This document shows, piece by piece, positions 6,599-10,344 of a stretch of DNA of 10,344 bases. The DNA is taken from positions 1-10,344 of the forward strand of contig CAKUMP010000063.1 of the NCBI GenBank assembly GCA_934667795.1, given 5' to 3'. How positions within the stretch are numbered: the stretch's first letter is position 1; every line of letters starts with the position of its first letter. The notes beneath the pieces are model-generated. The model did no database searches. It was given only the letters and a program-made list of their open reading frames with translations, and was not told where the DNA came from. This DNA is from an uncultured Chthoniobacterales bacterium (lineage in GTDB: Bacteria; Verrucomicrobiota; Verrucomicrobiia; Chthoniobacterales; CAKUMP01). The position numbers and the translations under genes were made by a program.

Positions 6599-7402
6599 AT
6601 GCGACGATTCCAAACGATTCCCATCCTGAGCGCAATTCTTGTTATGATTTCAGGACTGACAATAAACGAAACAAGAGGCAACGAAACGCGTGTGAATATT
6701 TCAGCAGCGGCACTTAAAGAAACAGGAACACGAATCTGGAAAAATGAATGCGCCGGCACTCTGGAAGGACTCACATCCTGGAACACAGGCGAAGATTTTC
6801 CTTCTTTAGGAATCGGGCATTTTATCTGGTATCCCACCGGAAAAAGTGGACGTTTTGAAGAAAGTTTCCCCGGATTGATCAATTTTTTGCAAAAGCACCG
6901 GGTGAAAATCCCGAACTGGCTTGCACAAGCCAAAGGTGCGCCATGGCCGACGCGGGAAGTCTTTCTGCAAAGCCAGAACACGGCGCAGATGCGGGAGTTA
7001 CGTCAGTTATTAGCAAATACGGTCGATCTGCAGACCCTTTATATCGTGGAACGCTTGCAAGCCGCCCTGCCTGAAATGAAAAAAGAAGCGCCGCGCGGGC
7101 GAGCCAATCATGTGGAGCAGCAATTTCGGCGTCTGGCAGCCACTCCGCAGGGGATGTATTGTCTGATCGATTATGTGAACTTCAAAGGAGAAGGCACATC
7201 CCCCACCGAACGTTACCGAGGGGAGGGCTGGGGGCTTTTACAGGTTTTGAATGGAATGCCCGGCAATACTGCGTCCGCCACATCCGAGTTTTCTGCCTCC
7301 GCAGCCGCTGTCCTGACCCGGCGCGTTCAAAATTCTCCTTCCGAACGAAATGAAAAACGCTGGCTCCAGGGCTGGCTCAACCGTACCAAAACCTATCGTT
7401 GA
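6599..7402 (+). CDS. Exported protein of unknown function with lysozyme-like motif
   Basis: This 267-residue protein opens with MRRF and a hydrophobic stretch (6-20), so it is probably exported. The ATG at 6599 was chosen because the 39 extra codons up to a GTG at 6482 are translated from the hairpin repeat. Its strongest blocks are IWKNECAG (46-53), SLGIGHFIWYP (69-79), DYVNFKGEG (191-199) and RYRGEGWGLLQVL (205-217). They resemble, from memory, a widespread uncharacterised bacterial family. Glu50 followed 19 residues later by SLGIGH recalls T4 lysozyme (Glu11, then TIGIGH), so a lysozyme-like fold acting on peptidoglycan is possible but unproven. Cys51 and Cys188 could form a disulfide. It is followed after 13 nt by the aldehyde dehydrogenase gene, probably co-transcribed, although no functional link is evident. 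Confidence 0.75.
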   Translation: MRRFQTIPILSAILVMISGLTINETRGNETRVNISAAALKETGTRIWKNECAGTLEGLTSWNTGEDFPSLGIGHFIWYPTGKSGRFEESFPGLINFLQKHRVKIPNWLAQAKGAPWPTREVFLQSQNTAQMRELRQLLANTVDLQTLYIVERLQAALPEMKKEAPRGRANHVEQQFRRLAATPQGMYCLIDYVNFKGEGTSPTERYRGEGWGLLQVLNGMPGNTASATSEFSASAAAVLTRRVQNSPSERNEKRWLQGWLNRTKTYR

Positions 7403-7403
7403 C

Positions 7404-7408
7404 AGGAG
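7404..7408 (+). promoter_or_regulatory. Shine-Dalgarno site deciding the gabD start
   Basis: AGGAG lies 7 nt before the ATG at 7416, directly after the upstream stop codon (7400-7402). It is the clearest ribosome-binding site in the window and supports translation from 7416. Confidence 0.75.
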
Positions 7409-7415
7409 CCGCATC

Positions 7416-8876
7416 ATGATCCAATCCCCCCTCTTAAATCCTGCCGGAAGTTTTATCCACGGAAAATGGCAAACCGATGGGAACAAACGTTTTGAAGTCA
7501 TCAATCCCGCCAATGGAAACGTCCTGGCGTCATTACCCGATGTCGGCCACGCCGGTGCGCAACTCGCCGCAGAGTCCGCCGCTGCCGTGATGCGGACACA
7601 TCCAATGTCGATGGAGGCTCGCCGACAACATTTGGAAATCATCACCGCAGGATTAACGCAGGAACGGGAAGCGCTGGCACAAATCATCACCGCCGAACAG
7701 GGGAAACCTCTGGAAGAAGCACGCGGCGAAGTCGATTACGCCCGCGGATTTTTCGAATATGCCGCCGCACATTTAGACCAGCTTGCGCCACGCATAGATA
7801 AAAAAACGGTCCGAGATTGCCACTGGCAAGTACATTTTCGTCCGGCAGGCGTCGTTGCACTCATCACTCCCTGGAATTTTCCGTTGGCAATGCTGGCGAA
7901 AAAGCTCGCGACTGCGATTGCCGCCGGTTGCGCAGTGGTCGTCAAACCTTCTTCCTCCACCCCCTTAACCACCATCGCGCTGTGGAACCTGTTTATCCAC
8001 AAAACCACCCGGCCGGATTTTTTCCAGCTCGTTCTCGGAAGTGCGTCGGAAATCAGCCGGGCATTGCTGGAACACCCGGAAGTCCGGGTCATCAGTTTCA
8101 CCGGATCCACAGCCATCGGCAAAAAATTGATCTCCGGCAGTGCGTCCGGTGTCAAGCGTCTGACCCTGGAACTGGGCGGCAACGCGCCCTTTATCGTTCT
8201 TGAAGATGCGGATCCGGATGCCGCAGTCGCAGGATTAATCGCCAGTAAATTTCGTTGTGCAGGCCAGACATGCGTTTGTGCAAACCGGGTTTTCGTCCAT
8301 GAAAAAATTGCCGAAACATTTTTAAAAAAACTGGAGCTGGCAATGGCGCGGCTTCGTGTGGGGCCGGGCGATGAAGAAGGTGTCACGATTGGCCCCTTGA
8401 TTCATGCGGACGCCTGGAACGATGTGCATGAACTGGTCGAAGACGCTGTTGCCAAAGGCGCGGAATTACGCATGGGCGCCCAGCAGCAACCGCCCACCCA
8501 TTCCTGGGGAGCATTTTATGCACCGACACTCCTGAGCAATGTTTCTCCCGATGCTCGAATTTCCCAGGAAGAAATTTTCGGTCCTGTCGTTGCGATACAA
8601 ACATTTGTCAATGTTTCCGACGTCATTACGTCCGCCAATGACACCCCCTACGGTCTTGCTGCATACATTTATTCTCAAAACAAACCACTTGCAGAAGAAA
8701 TCGCCGGACAACTCCACTTTGGACATATCGCCATCAATTCCGGTACGGGGCCCGCTCCACAATACCCATTTGGCGGGATGAAACAATCCGGATACGGACG
8801 CGAAGGCGGCAAAGAAGGGTTATTTGAATTTATTGAAATCCAGGCGGTTGCATCCGCAGAAATCGCAGAAAAATAA
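7416..8876 (+). CDS. gabD: Succinate-semialdehyde-type NAD(P)+ aldehyde dehydrogenase
   Basis: This 486-residue enzyme oxidises an aldehyde, probably succinate semialdehyde, to the acid in the cytoplasm (GABA or 4-carbon semialdehyde catabolism). Landmarks are TPWNFP with Asn154, KPSS with Lys177 (cofactor binding), FTGST at 229-232, Glu252 (LELGG), catalytic Cys286 in AGQTCVC, EEIFGP at 385-390 and PFGGMKQSGYGREG at 451-464. Arg280 and Ser458 correspond to the carboxylate-binding Arg334 and Ser498 of human SSADH. The third, Arg213, is replaced by Lys162, so the preferred substrate may differ. Cys288 two residues after the catalytic Cys is also conserved. The start is fixed by AGGAG at 7404-7408, seven nt before the ATG; a start at 7350 would overlap the upstream gene. 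Length fits GabD (about 480). Glutarate-semialdehyde or related substrates are alternatives. Confidence 0.88.
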   Translation: MIQSPLLNPAGSFIHGKWQTDGNKRFEVINPANGNVLASLPDVGHAGAQLAAESAAAVMRTHPMSMEARRQHLEIITAGLTQEREALAQIITAEQGKPLEEARGEVDYARGFFEYAAAHLDQLAPRIDKKTVRDCHWQVHFRPAGVVALITPWNFPLAMLAKKLATAIAAGCAVVVKPSSSTPLTTIALWNLFIHKTTRPDFFQLVLGSASEISRALLEHPEVRVISFTGSTAIGKKLISGSASGVKRLTLELGGNAPFIVLEDADPDAAVAGLIASKFRCAGQTCVCANRVFVHEKIAETFLKKLELAMARLRVGPGDEEGVTIGPLIHADAWNDVHELVEDAVAKGAELRMGAQQQPPTHSWGAFYAPTLLSNVSPDARISQEEIFGPVVAIQTFVNVSDVITSANDTPYGLAAYIYSQNKPLAEEIAGQLHFGHIAINSGTGPAPQYPFGGMKQSGYGREGGKEGLFEFIEIQAVASAEIAEK

Positions 8877-8890
8877 TACGAAATTTTTCT
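8867..8890. terminator. Possible bidirectional terminator between convergent genes
   Basis: AGAAAAAT (8867-8874) and ATTTTTCT (8883-8890) form a perfect 8-bp inverted repeat with an 8-nt loop. It overlaps the gabD stop codon and directly abuts the stop of the minus-strand gene. The stem is almost all A:T, so it would be a weak terminator. Position and symmetry are the main support. Confidence 0.3.
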
Positions 8891-9364
8891 CTATACTTTT
8901 CCGCGCAGACGTTTAATTTCGCTGCGATGTTTTTTATGAGCAAGAATTTTTTCCTTCAACCCGCGTGGGCGTTTACGGGTGGCGCGTTTTTGTTTTTCAA
9001 TCGCCTGATGGCGTTCCATGTGCAGTTTTCGTCGTTTTTCCTCCAGCATATCAATCAACCGTTGCCATGCATTCCGGCGGTTTTCCCACTGCGAACGGGA
9101 ATCCTGCGCCGTAAGACGAATGTTCGCTTTACGACAATTCAAACTCACTGCTGTTGAGGTTTTATTCACATGCTGTCCGCCCGGTCCAGTCGCACGCCCA
9201 AACGATTCCTGCACGTCCTCAGGAAAAATCCCAAACCTCTCCAGCCGCTTATAAATTTCCGCTTCCACATTTCTCACACTAAAATAATAATTGCAGATAG
9301 AACAGATTTTTTCAGGAAAAGCAGAAATCATTTGAATAATCATTTGAATCTGCGACAAGTCCAT
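8891..9364 (-). CDS. ArfB-like class I release-factor homologue (ribosome rescue)
   Basis: This 157-residue protein has the catalytic release-factor domain only. GPGGQHVNKTSTAV (about 60-73) contains the GGQ tripeptide (62-64) that triggers hydrolysis of peptidyl-tRNA. No codon-recognition domain is present. The C-terminal 50 residues are strongly basic and end in HRSEIKRLRGKV, very close to the ArfB (YaeJ) tail that enters the empty mRNA channel of stalled ribosomes. It therefore probably frees ribosomes stuck on mRNAs lacking a stop codon. It differs from ArfB by the longer N-terminus containing KRLERFGIFPEDVQESF. The start is uncertain: 9364 is preferred because 9397 would overlap the divergent gene, but 9343, 9331 or a GTG near 9268 are possible. 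PrfH is unlikely given the short length. Confidence 0.82.
   Translation of the reverse strand: MDLSQIQMIIQMISAFPEKICSICNYYFSVRNVEAEIYKRLERFGIFPEDVQESFGRATGPGGQHVNKTSTAVSLNCRKANIRLTAQDSRSQWENRRNAWQRLIDMLEEKRRKLHMERHQAIEKQKRATRKRPRGLKEKILAHKKHRSEIKRLRGKV
9326..9349. repeat. Perfect 12-bp tandem duplication
   Basis: AATCATTTGAAT occurs twice back to back (9326-9337 and 9338-9349). On the minus strand it encodes the repeated IQMI of the release-factor homologue, each copy carrying an in-frame ATG. It lies in the poorly conserved N-terminal segment, which may be partly untranslated. Confidence 0.8.
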
Positions 9365-9381
9365 GACTAAATAAAATAGAT

Positions 9382-10308
9382 ATGAAACTGACGTCATCCG
9401 AAACAGTCACAACAATGGGAGAAATCTGGGATACGATTTCTCATGGAGAATTAGATCTTACCGTTCAGCGGCTGGGTGCGGAACCTGTCAGTTTACGTCG
9501 TAATACACGCGACGGCTCTGTGGGGTACCTGTATCGCGACGGCGATATGTCCGATGCTATTTCCGGCTGGCAAAACCGTTGCACCCTGATGGGGTACCAC
9601 GTCCAGCGGCTGGTCAATGAAAAATCCGATTACGAAGGCGATATGATTTCCAGTGGAACCCATGGGTTCCTGCGTCATCACCGGTTTGGTGCACCCACCA
9701 AGTTGAAAAATGGCCTGGAATATTCGATTCAGCCCGACGAAATCCCTTCCTATTCTTATCCGCGCAAGGTCAGTGCGCGTATTCGTTACCTGCTGCTCGA
9801 AGAATCATTTCGTTTCGAAATTGAATTACAAAACGAAGAAAAAGACCGCCCCGCGCATGTCAGCTTTGGTTGGCACCCGGGATTCCACGTCGGCTCACTC
9901 ACCGAATGCGGTGTCCTCCTGCCGGAATGCATGCTCACACGCATCCTCGCTCCCAATAATTTTCTTTCCGGTGAAACTGCCACCCTGGACCACCCGGGCG
10001 GGTTGCTTCGCTTCCCACCAAAAGAACTTCCAAATTCCTATATCTTCGACCTGCGCGATTCCGAACTCGAAACAATCACAATTTGTGACATCGCGGGCAG
10101 TCGCCGCATCACGATGAGTCTGGAAGAAGTGCCATTCCTGACAATCTGGAGTGATGGAGGGAAATTTCTCTGTGTAGAACCCTGCTGGGGCATCGCGGAT
10201 CACCACAAACAACGCCCATTCCAGGACAAACTCGGCATGGAAACCATCGCCCCAGGCGAATCCCTCATCCGCGGCATCACCCTCACTCCCGAAAACACCA
10301 ATTTCTAG
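9382..10308 (+). CDS. Aldose 1-epimerase (galactose mutarotase-like) protein
   Basis: This 308-residue beta-sandwich protein belongs to the galactose-mutarotase superfamily, which interconverts alpha and beta anomers of free sugars. Expected active-site positions are visible: His94 in GTHGFLR (substrate binding), His165 in FGWHPGFHV (likely acid) and Glu266 in CVEPCWGIAD (likely base). GWQNRCTLMGYH at 62-73 and TPENT near the end also fit. The sequence is closer to the LacX-like branch than to GalM itself. There is no signal peptide, so a cytoplasmic role in sugar metabolism is likely. Two starts are possible: 9382, or Met12 at 9415; neither has a Shine-Dalgarno sequence. It is divergent from the release-factor gene with only 17 bp between the preferred start codons, so the two promoters must overlap each other's coding ends. 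Substrate is unknown. Confidence 0.85.
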   Translation: MKLTSSETVTTMGEIWDTISHGELDLTVQRLGAEPVSLRRNTRDGSVGYLYRDGDMSDAISGWQNRCTLMGYHVQRLVNEKSDYEGDMISSGTHGFLRHHRFGAPTKLKNGLEYSIQPDEIPSYSYPRKVSARIRYLLLEESFRFEIELQNEEKDRPAHVSFGWHPGFHVGSLTECGVLLPECMLTRILAPNNFLSGETATLDHPGGLLRFPPKELPNSYIFDLRDSELETITICDIAGSRRITMSLEEVPFLTIWSDGGKFLCVEPCWGIADHHKQRPFQDKLGMETIAPGESLIRGITLTPENTNF

Positions 10309-10344
10309 ACTTAATCCATAAACGTATCTTCATGACTATAAGGA

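Noticed and set aside
6335..6981. Minus-strand ORFs of 86-188 residues crossing the region upstream of the exported protein
   Set aside because: They run through hairpin repeats and the antisense of a well-supported gene, have no family signature, and overlap one another in different frames.
7350..7415. Upstream ATG extending the aldehyde dehydrogenase by 22 residues
   Set aside because: It overlaps the end of the preceding gene and lacks a ribosome site, whereas the ATG at 7416 has AGGAG at ideal spacing and fits the family N-terminus.

Overview
The window reads as a chromosomal segment of a Gram-negative bacterium with roughly balanced GC. An ExbB/ExbD proton-channel pair, exported proteins and a periplasm-spanning TPR protein imply a double membrane. 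The exbB-exbD-TPR operon, the ArfB-like release-factor homologue and the GC-rich palindromic intergenic repeats suggest a member of the PVC superphylum, perhaps Verrucomicrobiota. That placement is from memory of gene neighbourhoods and is only moderately secure. Few starts carry a convincing Shine-Dalgarno sequence; the aldehyde dehydrogenase gene is the clear exception.

Left part (41-5459, minus strand): one apparent four-gene operon, read right to left. It encodes ExbB/TolQ-like, ExbD/TolR-like, a 986-residue exported proline-rich TPR protein, and an M20 metallopeptidase. No TonB or TolA is seen; the TPR protein sits where the energy-transducing partner is often encoded.

Middle (5524-6598): a HigB/HigA toxin-antitoxin module (toxin first, minus strand) with its own promoter and operator-like repeats. 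It lies between two inverted copies of a 43-44 bp repeat. A gene-free stretch of about 380 bp follows. It holds the higBA control region, one copy of that repeat, a TCTGCG-rich stretch resembling dispersed repeats, and a pair of GC-rich hairpins.

Right part (6599-10308): a plus-strand pair comprising an exported protein of unknown function with a lysozyme-like E...SLGIGH signature and a succinate-semialdehyde-type dehydrogenase. A convergent minus-strand ArfB-like GGQ ribosome-rescue factor follows. A divergent plus-strand aldose-1-epimerase-like protein comes last. No rRNA, tRNA, CRISPR array or transposase gene was seen.

The most interesting items are the inverted repeats bracketing higBA, the TonB-like architecture of the TPR protein encoded with ExbBD, and the possible lysozyme fold in the uncharacterised exported protein.
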